Below are positions 12,966-23,829 of a stretch of DNA of 64,000 nucleotides, one piece after another. This DNA is from Rotaria socialis (taxonomy: Eukaryota; Rotifera; Eurotatoria; Philodinida; Philodinidae), in contig CAJNYU010002927.1 of the NCBI GenBank assembly GCA_905331475.1, positions 25,186 to 89,185 of the forward strand. The letters are read 5' to 3'. Each line of letters begins with the position of its first letter. The stretch's first letter is position 1. Below the pieces are notes generated by a model. That model was given only the letters and a program-made list of their open reading frames with translations. It searched no databases and was not told where the DNA came from. Position numbers and translations under genes: made by a program.

Positions 12966-13181
12966 ATGGGAAACGAGCAATCATCATTGCATCAACAAGG
13001 ATCATCGAACACGGAGCCAAATTACCCTCTTGGTGGTTGTCATAGTGATGTTTGTCATGTTGTTGCTCTTGATAATGATGGTTATATTGGCAGCTTGATG
13101 AAGTATTGCTTTTTTAAGCTAATGGTTCGGTGTACCTATGCGAGAACAGACACTGATACATTTGTCTTATTTTTATTGTAA
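12966..13181 (+). CDS. Doubtful 71-residue ORF with N-myristoylation-like start
   Basis: The ORF begins MGNEQSS, which fits the N-myristoylation pattern (Gly2, Ser at 6). It is rich in Ser, Gln and Asn for about 20 residues, and its second half is hydrophobic. AATAAA-like sequence follows near 13210. No family was recognised. It could be a short gene, the first exon of a lost gene, or chance. Confidence 0.2.
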   Translation: MGNEQSSLHQQGSSNTEPNYPLGGCHSDVCHVVALDNDGYIGSLMKYCFFKLMVRCTYARTDTDTFVLFLL

Positions 13182-14684
13182 TGCTTCGCTATTTGATTTG
13201 GATACTTTAATAAAATCGTATTCCAGAAATATCGCTTGTCAAGTAGCTGCGTTTTATTTATTCGAAGCTATAATCTGTAGCTAAGATTGGTTTAATAGTT
13301 ACTTAATGAAGATACGAATACCAAAAACTAGCAATTATCTTGAGAGGACGAGTCTTGATAAACCATGACAGGTTTCGAGTTCACTCAAAGGTCTCATCAA
13401 TATGGCATTGATTTCGTGAGAGGCGTGGGTGTCCAAATATAAAATAAAGAGCGTTAAAAATAAGTGATCGCCTCATTTGTTCAATGAAATACAAATGAAT
13501 TCAAATGAAATGTAACCATATGGGTATCTGAGCAAGTAGGGTGTGGGTGTAGGTGTCTATGAGTAGGAAGAAGATTGCCACCTACCCACGTTCACACCCT
13601 CCATTTACTCTATCAATTCAGTAACATGAAGAAGCTTTCTTAAAAGGAAACGATATTTAACATTTATTCAATATTGTAAAGGTTACAAAGAGAAGTACAT
13701 ATTGAAACAAAGCCATGAAACTTGAAAACGAAAATAAATCAGATAGATGAGAATTCAGAATAAATATTAAAAAATTGATCTTTTAGAATTGTGTAATTAT
13801 TTAATACTACTACTGCTCAAGCCTTGCTGTTCGAATGAAACATACTAGAAAAATTGCAAATAAATCATCATTCAAGTCAACATCATGAACTGTACTGACA
13901 GAGTATTTTGAGAAGTGACTAATGTTGCGTGATTAGTAATTTTCAATTCTTAAATAACAATTTTAGTGAGCACGATTATTAATTAATGACTGCTATGTTG
14001 TTTTCAAAACGAAATCAATAATTCATTTCACGTAGTCTGTATTTTTTTAAAGTGTAATATGTTCCGTACGATACGTTGGTATACCTTATTTTCTTGTATA
14101 TTTTTGAGCACAGTATGTAATCTCACCATATGATAAAATTTGGCAATAAATATCGTGGTAGAATAATGTGAATCGAATTTTTAGCCTAAATAGAGTCGTG
14201 GATGATGCCATGCACATCGCATCAGTCAATCCGGAGTTATAAAATTCATTATTTGCTCTCGATGAAACATGATGTAGTCATTTTTAAAAATGAAAACGCT
14301 CTTTTTCAGAAAAAATATTTCTTGCAGTAGTGGATCTTCTTCTACGATGATTAATACATTAACGACAATATACCAAATAGGCAATTCGTGAGAAACAGGC
14401 GATTTATACAGTTTAATATACGTAAAGGATTATTCTTGCCAATGTGATCATAAATGATGATAGACTCCATAAATTGAATATTTCTCTGTTTCACTAATGA
14501 GGAATAAATGATCGAAAAGAAAGAAAATGAAAAAAATCTACTAGTAGCTTGTTTGTAACTTAGTATCCGATGAAGAGTATTATCAAGATGATGTAAAATT
14601 CGTTAATTTTTAATAAACCATCAATAAGAAGAAAATAAATGATACATTAGAAAAATTAGTAATATAAAAGACATTCAAGGTGTT
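13182..14684. other. Intergenic, holds a telomere-like hairpin
   Basis: No gene was recognised. The stretch contains the inverted G-rich/C-rich motif pair at 13538-13602 and a single GCGTGGGTGTCC at 13424-13434. Confidence 0.5.
13538..13602. repeat. Telomere-like TGTGGG inverted motif pair
   Basis: AGGGTGTGGGTGTAGGTGTC on the left is mirrored by CCACCTACCCACGTTCACAC plus CCTCC on the right, with about 20 bp between. The unit matches TGTGGG. It is of the same type as the hairpins at 62006, 62198 and 63341. Confidence 0.6.
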
Positions 14685-15683
14685 TTAGTTTTTTGAACAA
14701 CAACATTCACTCTTGTTTCCTTTGCCTTGGTCTCTTTTCCTCTTCTCGGTTAATACGATATTTTCTGTATTTACTATAGTCGATCGTTCATTATGTCTAT
14801 TCTTAGTATTACTTGTACTGCCAGTATTTTGTTTCAATTGATTCAACAACAATCGATTACTCAATATACTTAACACCAAGTGGTTGAACATAGCCTGTAT
14901 ATTTTTTCCTGTTATTGCAGATGTATGAAATAAGGATAAATCATTATTTGTTGAAAATCGGTGTGCATCTTTAAATATTTGATCTTCAAAATCTTCACCC
15001 ACATCGATTTTGTTGCATAACAGTACACCTTCAAATAAATCGAAGCCATATGTTTTCAATGCAGGATACCATTCATTTTCAATACTTATTAACGTTTTAT
15101 GATCAGTTACGTTGCATACAAATATAGCACCGTGACATTTATATTGACTTTTCCATACATCCTTCCATTTAAGCTCACCTGGCAAATCATATACATGTAT
15201 TGAAACAGCATAATGATCATCAAATAAACGATTTAAATGTAGCGGGACAACATCAGGTCCACATGTAGTAACGTATTCCGTTTTCGAAACACGATTTTGA
15301 AATTGTAAATGTTTAACAATTGATGTTTTTCCAACATAAGAATCACCTAATAGGCATATTTTAATACGCAATGGAGAGTATATCGTATTCTGAAACTCCT
15401 GTGGTAATCCTCCAGGTTTGATTTCTAACGTATGAGATAGTGTTTCACAGTGTTGTGCTTTTATCTGCTTTTCGCGAAATTCTTCGATAGCATTCTTTAA
15501 ACTGATATTTATAATAAAATCTTTATTTTTTAAAACTTTATTCGTTGTTGGTGATGTATTGTGATTCTGTAGCCAACGCTGTAGCTCACGTTTTTCATAA
15601 CTACGTCCATCTTCAATTAATATAACAGGTAAATCCATAATCTCAAGTGTTATTGGGCAAAGGTAATCCTTCGGTGTATTCAT
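14685..15683 (-). CDS. U-box domain fused to a Rab-like small GTPase
   Basis: One-exon gene of 332 residues with two clear domains. Residues 4-75 form a U-box (YLCPITLEIMDLPVIL, GRSYEKRELQRWL, SLKNAIEEF), the fold E3 ubiquitin ligases use to bind E2 enzymes. Residues 105-275 form a Ras/Rab-type GTPase: P-loop GDSYVGKTS (113-121), switch II DLPGE (166-170), base-recognition NKID (224-227) and TSAITGK (254-260). DLPGE replaces the usual D-x-A-G-Q, so the catalytic Gln is Glu and intrinsic GTP hydrolysis may be slow. After a Lys/Asn-rich linker the protein ends in ECCCSKN, a Rab-like cysteine cluster that could be prenylated, which would place a ubiquitin ligase on a membrane. Both domain boundaries are clean and no intron separates them. 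I know of no standard family with this order. The role in ubiquitin transfer is inference. Confidence 0.9.
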   Translation of the reverse strand: MNTPKDYLCPITLEIMDLPVILIEDGRSYEKRELQRWLQNHNTSPTTNKVLKNKDFIINISLKNAIEEFREKQIKAQHCETLSHTLEIKPGGLPQEFQNTIYSPLRIKICLLGDSYVGKTSIVKHLQFQNRVSKTEYVTTCGPDVVPLHLNRLFDDHYAVSIHVYDLPGELKWKDVWKSQYKCHGAIFVCNVTDHKTLISIENEWYPALKTYGFDLFEGVLLCNKIDVGEDFEDQIFKDAHRFSTNNDLSLFHTSAITGKNIQAMFNHLVLSILSNRLLLNQLKQNTGSTSNTKNRHNERSTIVNTENIVLTEKRKRDQGKGNKSECCCSKN

Positions 15684-17294
15684 TATATTTTATGTATAAA
15701 TGCAAGACGAAAATAGACGAATGAATTGACCTTTGTTGAACAAAAGCAAGCCGACTGTGCCGTTGAAAAAGAGAATCACAAAACCATCTTCTATTGTCAA
15801 AGACGAAAAATAAGGAGAGAACAAGCAGAATAAGAAAACAAGATGAGTCAAAGTATTGACGAACGCTAGAAGAGAAATGGAAGAAACCAAGAAAGACGAT
15901 ATAGGATCGGACGGCTACACTTATATAGCAGATAGGGAATTAATCGTATCACTATATTATTTAATCAGATTGCAAATTATATGTTTTGTGTTCGCTATGT
16001 ATACAATCATCAGTTTAAAAGGGTATATCAGCATTTACTTTTCTTTCGTCTTCTTTCGCAAAAAGGCACAGAAGATAAATACTTTTTACCTGCAAATTAT
16101 AGTATCATATCATGCGACCTCTATCTCATGAAAAATAAATAAAGAAGCATGTGATACACACTGACGCATTGTTTTCATAGCAGAACTAATTATATAACGT
16201 CCAGAACTTTCATATAGATATACACTGTGAAAAACCAATAAGCTAATGTGCAGTAAATTTATCGTATAGCTAACTAGTTTACTATTGCCATAGGCCGTTT
16301 TTAGTCTCAGTTATTTTACTTTCAAAATTTACTCTCTTTCAGATGCTCAGCTAGAGCATCGTCAATTTTCGATAAAATCCTTTTAATGTGTCACATCAGA
16401 AGCTGCAGAAAAAAATTGAACTGACAACTTTAGTGAGTAGAAAATAGCAGAAAGGTACTCTCATTTTCAAATAGATTGCGCTCTTCAAAAGCTAATTTCA
16501 TTTTAAAGCTACGCGAGTGATATTTAACATGGAAAAATAAATTAGTAAAATCGCTGAAACCAAACAACTGATAAGAAATAGATAAACAAACCAGGTGAGA
16601 GATTGCATGGAAGTTGTGGATCATGAATGTACCATCGTTCATAATCAACACATTTTCACTTGATACATATTTATGACATTTTATTACCATAAGCTTTTTA
16701 TCATTAAAATAATTTGCTAAATATATTGTTACGAATAGTCATCATTGAGTGAATAATATTATTTCTATAAATTACTATGTTTCTAGTTGAAAAGGCAATA
16801 TTGAGACTTGCTTGTGAAATATTCTCGACTCAGAATTAGTAAGACATAATAGCTGTGACTCGACATTTGCATAGTCATACAGCCGTATGTTATCGCAAGT
16901 AGCTCTAGGCAAAAAAGGATGCAACTAGATGTTTATTTTCATCAAACAGTTTCTATAATGTATAGCTTAGTCATTGATGTACACTATCCTCCGATATTTC
17001 GTAACTGCATGTTTCCTGTCTATAATATTCTCAAAACGTCTAGAAAGTCATCTGACTCTTTTTACCTCAATTTTGTTTTTGTTCTTTCTTTCTTTTTTGG
17101 TCACAGAACGAAAACACGTAACACCAAATAGGGTGTGAATGACTCAGCCAATAGCCATTTAATTGATGTGTCCCTTATTCTACAACGCTGGAGTCTTTCA
17201 CCACACTCAGGTAATCAAATATAGGAAGTATATAATGCACACATTTTACTTGATTTCGATTACATTTTATCGCAGTTAACTACTAAGAACAAGA
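15684..17294. other. Intergenic, no supported gene
   Basis: AT-rich, with only short open frames of low-complexity composition. This is the upstream region of both the U-box/GTPase gene (minus) and the UBP zinc-finger gene (plus). No clear TATA box could be assigned to either. Confidence 0.45.
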
Positions 17295-17796
17295 ATGAGT
17301 CAGTCAAATAAATCAGCATCTTCTGAACCTCCAGCTAATGACAATCGGATAGGTGTAAGTGATAGTACTTTCTTTTAATCAAATTCGACATGAAATTCGT
17401 TGGTTTTAGCCATTTGCTATCGTACCAAAATACGATTGTCCTCATTTGGGTGAAAATGCTTACGTATTACTTCAATCGACTCAACAGCAAGAGGACCAAC
17501 AACCGCCCTGCGTTGGTTGTAATAGTAAGCAAGAGAACTGGGCATGTCTACATGGAGATTGTAATTACGTACGTTATTCATCAGTAATTTAAACTATATG
17601 CATAAAAAAGAAATTTTATTAGATTGGTTGCTCTCGTTACCAACAAAAACACATGCTAAAACATCATGAATCAACCGGACATAATATTTGTCTTAGTTAT
17701 TCAGATCGATCAGTCTTTTGCTATGCATGTGATAGTTACATTGATAGTCCACAATTGCATCTTCTCAGTCGACAATTGAATCAACTTCTTTATTAA
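17295..17796 (+). CDS. Stand-alone ZnF-UBP (HDAC6-type) protein
   Basis: Three exons (17295-17354, 17410-17568, 17623-17796) with GT-AG introns of 55 and 54 bp splice in phase 0 to 130 residues. The product is one ubiquitin-binding UBP zinc finger of the HDAC6/BRAP/USP class: CPHLGENAYVLL, CVGCNSKQENWACL, CNYIGCSRYQQKHMLKHH, STGHNICLSYSDRSVFCYAC. The Cys/His zinc ligands and the RY of CSRY are in place. The Trp before CY in HDAC6 (WCYYC) is Phe here. Such domains bind the free C-terminal Gly-Gly of ubiquitin. There is no deacetylase or protease domain, and only a 27-residue polar lead precedes the finger. A polyadenylation signal AATAAA is at 17857-17862. Confidence 0.88.
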
Positions 17797-19070
17797 AATT
17801 AAATTAACAATGCATTCAATACTTGTAAATATATTTTTACATGTTTTTGCGATTGTAATAAAATAGTCCAGAAACGAATTTCAAATCTGTCTTTGTATTT
17901 TGCCTATTAGACTTTTGTCAAATAGAATGGATTTTGCAAGAGAGAACTATCAATGAGTATTCACTGAAATTTAACCGTCATCACAATAAACATTGAATCT
18001 TCTTTTATATCAAATATAGTTCATTTTGAAAAATTAGAGATTCTTAACATTCTTTTCGCTTAAATCAAAACGTTTTATTTATTTAACTACGCTACTCCTC
18101 TGAGAGCTTAGAACAGCGAAACGGTCAATAATAATCATTACGTTTTAATCTAGTTACTAGGACTAAGAGCAAGTTAATATAATGTTCACTAAACTAATAA
18201 CTGCAATTTATCGTAGGGGAAAAGTCGGTATACGTGAAGAAACAGTATCTATATGACTCTATCCAATAAATGTGTATTCAATCGCATGGCAAAAAAATGC
18301 CTTTTGTATGGCTTATAATTGTAGAATTTTTTCTAAAACAAATACATATTTTTAATCATCGTTAATCGAGATATATTTATGCAAACTAGATTTAAGAGAA
18401 TCAATTCATACAAGCATAAAATCCTGCTCAACTATTTCTTCGTCATGATAAAATGATATTTTAGATATACAAGATCTTATCAATAGGTCTTTATCTATCA
18501 TTCGGAAGTTGACATTTAAATATTTCAGCAAGACACTACTCTAATAGATTAGTCTCTTCTTTTTTTCCCAACAATAATCATCAGTGATGAGAAAGGACGA
18601 TGAACTATTTAAAACACTTGTGAACCTTGCTATAAAATATTCAATAAATTGTCCAGAAAAACTTGTAAAACAAGGAACACATTTCCATTTGTGTTCCAAG
18701 CGACAATCAACTGTAAAACACAATATATGAGAATTCCATTAAAACAAAATACTTTATTTATCAAATGTTCAATACTTATGTCTCCCATGGAATGCCATCA
18801 GAAGAGAAATTCTTACACAAAATAATATTCATCACTAATCAAACTTGTACTTTCTTTGTCAAGTTATCATTAATTTACCTAGTTCACTAAAAGAGTCATA
18901 GTTACCTCAGCTTAAATTAAAGATGTACATATTGGTCTTCTATACTCACGAAGTAATACAATCTAAAAATTGAATTGTGCATTCCGCAGCTAATTCCTTC
19001 GGCTGCGAAGCTCTTGAGTCTGATCAAGTTTCATACAAATAAATTTGATTACTCACTGTTGACGTCATGA
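17797..19070. other. Intergenic, no supported gene
   Basis: Apart from the polyadenylation signal of the zinc-finger gene, I see nothing recognisable here. The ORF at 18541-18723 on the minus strand has no gene-like character. Confidence 0.5.
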
Positions 19071-19080
19071 AACAGTACGA

Positions 19081-19288
19081 GTCATGGCACGAACGTCCTT
19101 CAGAAAATGTCCTTTACGGAATGTCCCTGGTAAGAAATATTCTTCAAAAATAGCCCTTTATAATATGGTCTTTCAAAAAAATGTGTACATAAGGGACATC
19201 TTTCCACAGGACATTTGTATAAAGGACGATTAGTCCGAGGGACATTTTGTCAAGGGCGAAAATCTGAAGGACATTCGTGCCATGATTC
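19081..19288. mobile_element. 208 bp foldback element with TIRs
   Basis: The left end (19081-19103) contains TCATGGCACGAACGTCCTTC and the right end (19264-19288) its near-perfect reverse complement; 21 of 22 positions pair. The interior repeats GTCC/GGAC-type words (AATGTCC, GGGACAT, AGGACATT) in both orientations. AACAGTACGA is present on both sides (19071-19080 and 19289-19298) and is the likely target duplication, though its spacing to the TIRs differs by a few bases. No coding capacity. Confidence 0.75.
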
Positions 19289-19923
19289 AACAGTACGATT
19301 GTAAAAACAAAAAGTACTCTTTCAATTAAATGAGAAATTCAAAGTGAGTAAGAAATTATTTTGAAAATCATATTTCAAAACAAGAGCGTTCTCAAGTTGA
19401 TTTCTTGTTCGCTGTGCTTGCTTACTGAACAATCTTGATAGACTTTTGCCTTTGTAAGGATACATAAAATCCAAATAAACTTTTTACGGCTTTGAATTTT
19501 TTTTATCAGAAATTTCCTAGTGATAAATCATCGTTACTTATCTTATTTATCATCGTTTTATATCTTTATCAATGTTCAAGTATTGTTCTTAGCATGGAAT
19601 ACCTATAAATTCAAATAAAAGTATTCGTTTCGAATCTGCTTTCACATTCGGAAAACCTAATTTTAGTTACACAATTCAACTACGTATTTGGTGAAATATC
19701 CGTCGTTAACTTATTTATCGATTTTTGATCATTAGTTCCTATAAAAAGACCAAGAAACTACCCACTAATGTGCGAATACGATGCGCAAAACTTATATGAC
19801 TATGTAAATTACGCCACACACAGAAAGAACAAAAATTAAGTTGCATGCATATGCGAAGTTATATATCGGATCAACATAAATTCTATAATTAGTTCAAATT
19901 TATCTGCACAGCGATCAAGTATA

Positions 19924-20144
19924 TTAACAAAAATAGCCTCACATTAGCCTACAAAAACAAAAGAAAATATGATGTCGCCTATTGAGTTCTATCTCTTTCT
20001 TTTGCTTGAAGTCACTCCCTACTAATCGATACATTAACAAAAATAGCTCCACATTAGCCCACAAAAACAAAAGAAAATATGATGTCGACTACGCAGTTCT
20101 ACCTATTTCTTTTGCCTTGAAGTCGTGCCTACGAATAAATAGAA
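19924..20144 (+). promoter_or_regulatory. Tandem duplication (110 bp period) upstream of secreted gene
   Basis: The segment starting TTAACAAAAATAGC at 19924 recurs at 20034 with a period of 110 bp. Both copies share ACAAAAACAAAAGAAAATAT and GATGTCG, with scattered substitutions and a 1-base indel. The second copy ends just before the TATA-like box of the secreted cysteine-rich gene, so the duplicated stretch probably lies in its promoter. Confidence 0.65.
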
Positions 20145-20147
20145 TAC

Positions 20148-20155
20148 TATATAAA
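20148..20155 (+). promoter_or_regulatory. Putative TATA box
   Basis: TATATAAA lies 70 bp upstream of the ATG at 20225 and directly downstream of the tandem duplication. The spacing fits a core promoter with a 40-50 base 5' leader. Confidence 0.5.
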
Positions 20156-20224
20156 TCTCATCAGTTTTACAAAGCGAGCAAAATATTCCAAAATACTAAT
20201 CAAGTTTCACATTAACAAAGAACG

Positions 20225-20716
20225 ATGCACAAGTTAACTATACAGTTGCTAGCAGCAACTTTGACTATTATCTGCTTATGTACTGCTCAAGAAGGTCCAT
20301 CTGATATCGTTTTACTTCCTGTTACACCAATTTTAATTCCACGTCCAACCATAAAAATTCCTCCAGTTACTATTAATCCAAATGTTCTATGCCTTTTATT
20401 TCCGTTACCTAATCGATGTAATCCATGCAAATTTGGTCAACCACTTCAAAACGTTCCTTGTGGACAAGGACAGCGACTATGCGCATCTCGCAATGGTACA
20501 TGCAAAGTGAATATATACGATAGAGCTTATTGTTGTCCGAATGAGCATCAAGGCTGTTGTCCACCAGTAGTATCATCTCCTATTGTTTTTGGACCTCTTG
20601 ATATACCAATCCATCTTCCTGTGTGTCTGCCAGCATGTAAAACAGATGCTGATTGTCGAATTTATCAAAAATGTTGTGGAACCTGCAATAGATGTACCAA
20701 TGCTACACTTGCATAA
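20225..20716 (+). CDS. Secreted cysteine-rich protein with WAP-like C-terminus
   Basis: One-exon gene of 163 residues. Residues 1-22 are a signal peptide (LLAATLTIICLCTAQ). A Pro/Ile-rich stretch follows, then two cysteine-rich blocks. The first runs from NRCNPC to QGCCPP with paired cysteines (YCCPN, GCCPP). The second, CLPACKTDADCRIYQKCC to CNRC, has the spacing of a whey acidic protein four-disulfide core (C..C..D.DC....KCC). WAP proteins are often protease inhibitors or antimicrobial, but with the first half unrecognised the function is unknown. AATAAA is at 20752-20757. The upstream region carries a 110 bp tandem duplication and a TATA box. Confidence 0.8.
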   Translation: MHKLTIQLLAATLTIICLCTAQEGPSDIVLLPVTPILIPRPTIKIPPVTINPNVLCLLFPLPNRCNPCKFGQPLQNVPCGQGQRLCASRNGTCKVNIYDRAYCCPNEHQGCCPPVVSSPIVFGPLDIPIHLPVCLPACKTDADCRIYQKCCGTCNRCTNATLA

Positions 20717-21010
20717 TTTTAAAAACTAATTTTTCTTTTTTTTGCATTATTAATAAACTCGATTCAATTACTATTATTGCACGACTTAGTTTTATTTCTA
20801 CAATCATATTTACAATATTTCTAATACTACATATACATACTACGTATAAAGAGACGTATTCTTTTGATAGCTACGTCAGTTTCCGCATTGGCCAAATTTT
20901 CTTAACGTTCACGGTTTAGGATATATTGTTTTGAAATGACTTAAAAAACCAGTAGCCTTACAACAATTGCATAAAAAATAGTTATTCAATTAGTTTTATT
21001 ATCATAGTAT

Positions 21011-23757
21011 TTAGAAACAGTATCGATTTAAATGTCTTTTAGTAGCGGCGATATAATTTCGATATTCGACAACATGCGGATGATCGTTTCGTAACGATTT
21101 CGAGGGCTTTTTCATAATTCTGAAGAGCAACTTTGTAATTACGCATACAAAAATAAATAGTACCTTCGCTACTATAGGACGTAGCCAGCACCGCATGGTC
21201 TTTCGTTATTGCATCATAATTTAATTCTATTTCCAATACTTTTTTTCCAATAATGAATGACTTGTTGATAGTTAAATCTTGTTTTATATATTCTTGTCAT
21301 ATTATTATAGATCTTGACTAGTAAATCATTAACTTCTTCATCAATTTTAGGAACATGATTAAATGCCATTTCATAAAATTCTAATACACGTTTATAATCT
21401 GTTTTATCATCATGAATAGTTGCAATATTATAACAAATAACAGCGACTAAACAATAATCATCTGAAATTATTTCTAAAGCTTTTTTTATAATGAATAAGC
21501 GATTGTGTAAAATCTCTTTTTGATCGATAAACTAGACCAATAGTATTAAAAGTCGATTGCAAACATTTATGACGACTCGAAAAATATTTCAAAGCATTTT
21601 GAAAATTTTCAAGTGCGGTATCATAATCATTGAAATCAAAATTGATTCAGCCGAGATAATCATAAATTTGTCCTATATTTACATTAGTTAGCGACGCAAA
21701 TTCAAGGGCTTTTTCATAATGTATTTTTGCATTTTTATAATCTTTCATACAATCGTTTATGTAGCTTATTTTAAAATAAGTTGTTGCTAAATCATTCAAT
21801 GGACTAGAGGAATTCTTCAATTGAATATCCATCTGTTGATGAATATAGGTTAATGCTTTCACATAATTTTGCGTTTGTTATAGAAACTTCTACGAGACTC
21901 GATAATGCTATTAGACTGGGATTATCATCAAAGTCTACACAATTTTCTTCAATATCCAAAGCCTTCTTCAAGTAAATTAAAGTTTTGTTCAAAGCATTTT
22001 TTTGAAATATATTTCTCCTAATGCATAATATGTCATTGCTAAACTTGGCCTTGTATGACATTCGTCACATTGAAGTTCAGTATTTATTGCTAATTTATAA
22101 TATTTTATTGCCATTCCTGCATTTGATTTACTTTCATGAAGTTCACCTAACGTAAAATATAGCAGCGCCATTAACTCTCTATTTGTCTCCGACGATGATT
22201 GAGAGAGAACATTTTTTAAATATTTCAAAACTAATCTATGTTTTCTCTCATCGGAATACAATGATCCAATATTACTATAGGATGCAATTGTGTCCGGATG
22301 GCCATGTGGTAATGATTTGAAATGAATGTTAAGTGCTTTCTTATGAAAAAAACAATGCTGATGTAAAATTGTCAAGCTCATTGTAACATTGAGCTATATT
22401 ATTATATGTTGTTGCTAAATCGGGATGATTTTTCGACATAGATTTCAGACAAATATTTAAAGATTTATTATGATATTCAAGTGCTTTTTGAGAATTTCCC
22501 AATCTATCATGAGCACAACCAAGATTGGAATAGCTAACTGATAGTATAGGATGATCTGTCGGTAAAGATTCGAGTCTAATTTCGAGAGATTTTTCAAGAT
22601 TAATACGAGCTTCGTTTGAACGATTATTCGAAAGATAGATTTCGCCAATATTATTGAAAGTGTCACCGATATGAGGATGAATTTCAGGAAGATATTTTTC
22701 TAGAATTTTCTTCGCTTGTTCAAGATATGTCAAAGCTAATTTATGTTTACTTAAACAATCATACACAACACCTAAATGCTTACATGTTGTTGCATATCCA
22801 AGATTGTTTTTAATTAGAAATTTCTTCTGAATTTGAAGAGCTTTTTTATGATATTCTATTGATTCTAAATAATTAACTAGTTTGTTATAGGCATGTCCAA
22901 TATTATTTAATATCATTGATAATGTTATAAAATCTTTTGGCATTAATAGCCGATTGATTTTTAATGCTTGCCTGCAATACTTAAGAGCATCGCAGTACTG
23001 CCCATTTCCAAAATGTATAGTGCCAATGTTAGTTTTAATGCTAACTCTATCACAATGGTCTGGCGGTAAAACCTTTACAATTAAGTTATATAAATCTTTA
23101 GCCTTATCAAGTTCATTTATATCAATAGAAATTTTAGCTGAAAAAGATATATCTGATCTATGATCGATCTCACTTTTTAAATAATCAATTGATTCAATTC
23201 GACTTAAATCATTGTCATCGTCGCATAAGGTTAGTTTAACATGCCAAATAGTATCTGAAAGTTCCTCGACAAAATTCGTTTAAAATATATTGTTCCTATT
23301 GTAAATAATACTTCATTTTCTTCTTTTGTATAACTATAATTTTGTATGTTAGCGAATGGTTTTGTTTGGTATTCTTTTACTGGACAATGTATTTCAAAGA
23401 AAACTGGTTCGACTAATGGACGACCACTTCCATTGCCGGAAAAACCAAGCGCGATGCTACTAGATGTACTTGTCGAAAGGAAACTGTTCATTGCAATGCG
23501 ACCATTAGTATTGCCTTTTAGTTTCTGTAATTCTGTAACAGTTAATCCTTGTCCACGAAAAACAATCAATTCTGATCGGAGTTCATTATCTGTCTTGAGT
23601 AAATAAATATGTTGTGTATGTAAGTTTTCTAGATGATTGTGAAGATCAACAAGAACAAAACGAAATAAAAATATGTGAAGAATATCTTGTACTCTCAATG
23701 CTTGGTTTAATAAACGATAGAGAAATGTGTCTCGTGTGTACCATTGAATAACATTAT
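21011..23757 (-). pseudogene. Broken ADP-ribosyltransferase-TPR gene
   Basis: The minus strand reads first through an ART domain. It starts after a good 3' splice site at 23758 (WYTRDTFLYRLLNQALR), then carries the R-S-E triad elements VFRG, NSFLSTSTS and EENEVLF. About ten tetratricopeptide repeats of kinesin-light-chain type follow (ALEYHNKSLNICLKSM, YSNLGCAHDRLGN). This ART+TPR order is common in bdelloids. ART enzymes transfer ADP-ribose from NAD to protein, usually arginine. The reading frame is broken near 23275, 22350, 22010, 21850 and 21100, and an in-frame TGA lies at 21647-21649. Several breaks lie at A or T runs. The neighbouring 6.9 kb HECT exon has no frame break, so sequencing error alone is unlikely. 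Upstream exons with the start codon were not found. Confidence 0.8.
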
Positions 23758-23829
23758 CTGAATTGTAAGTATTAGGTGTGGATATGAATATAAGTAATAT
23801 GAGTCTTAGATTAACCCCATGAGCTTATG

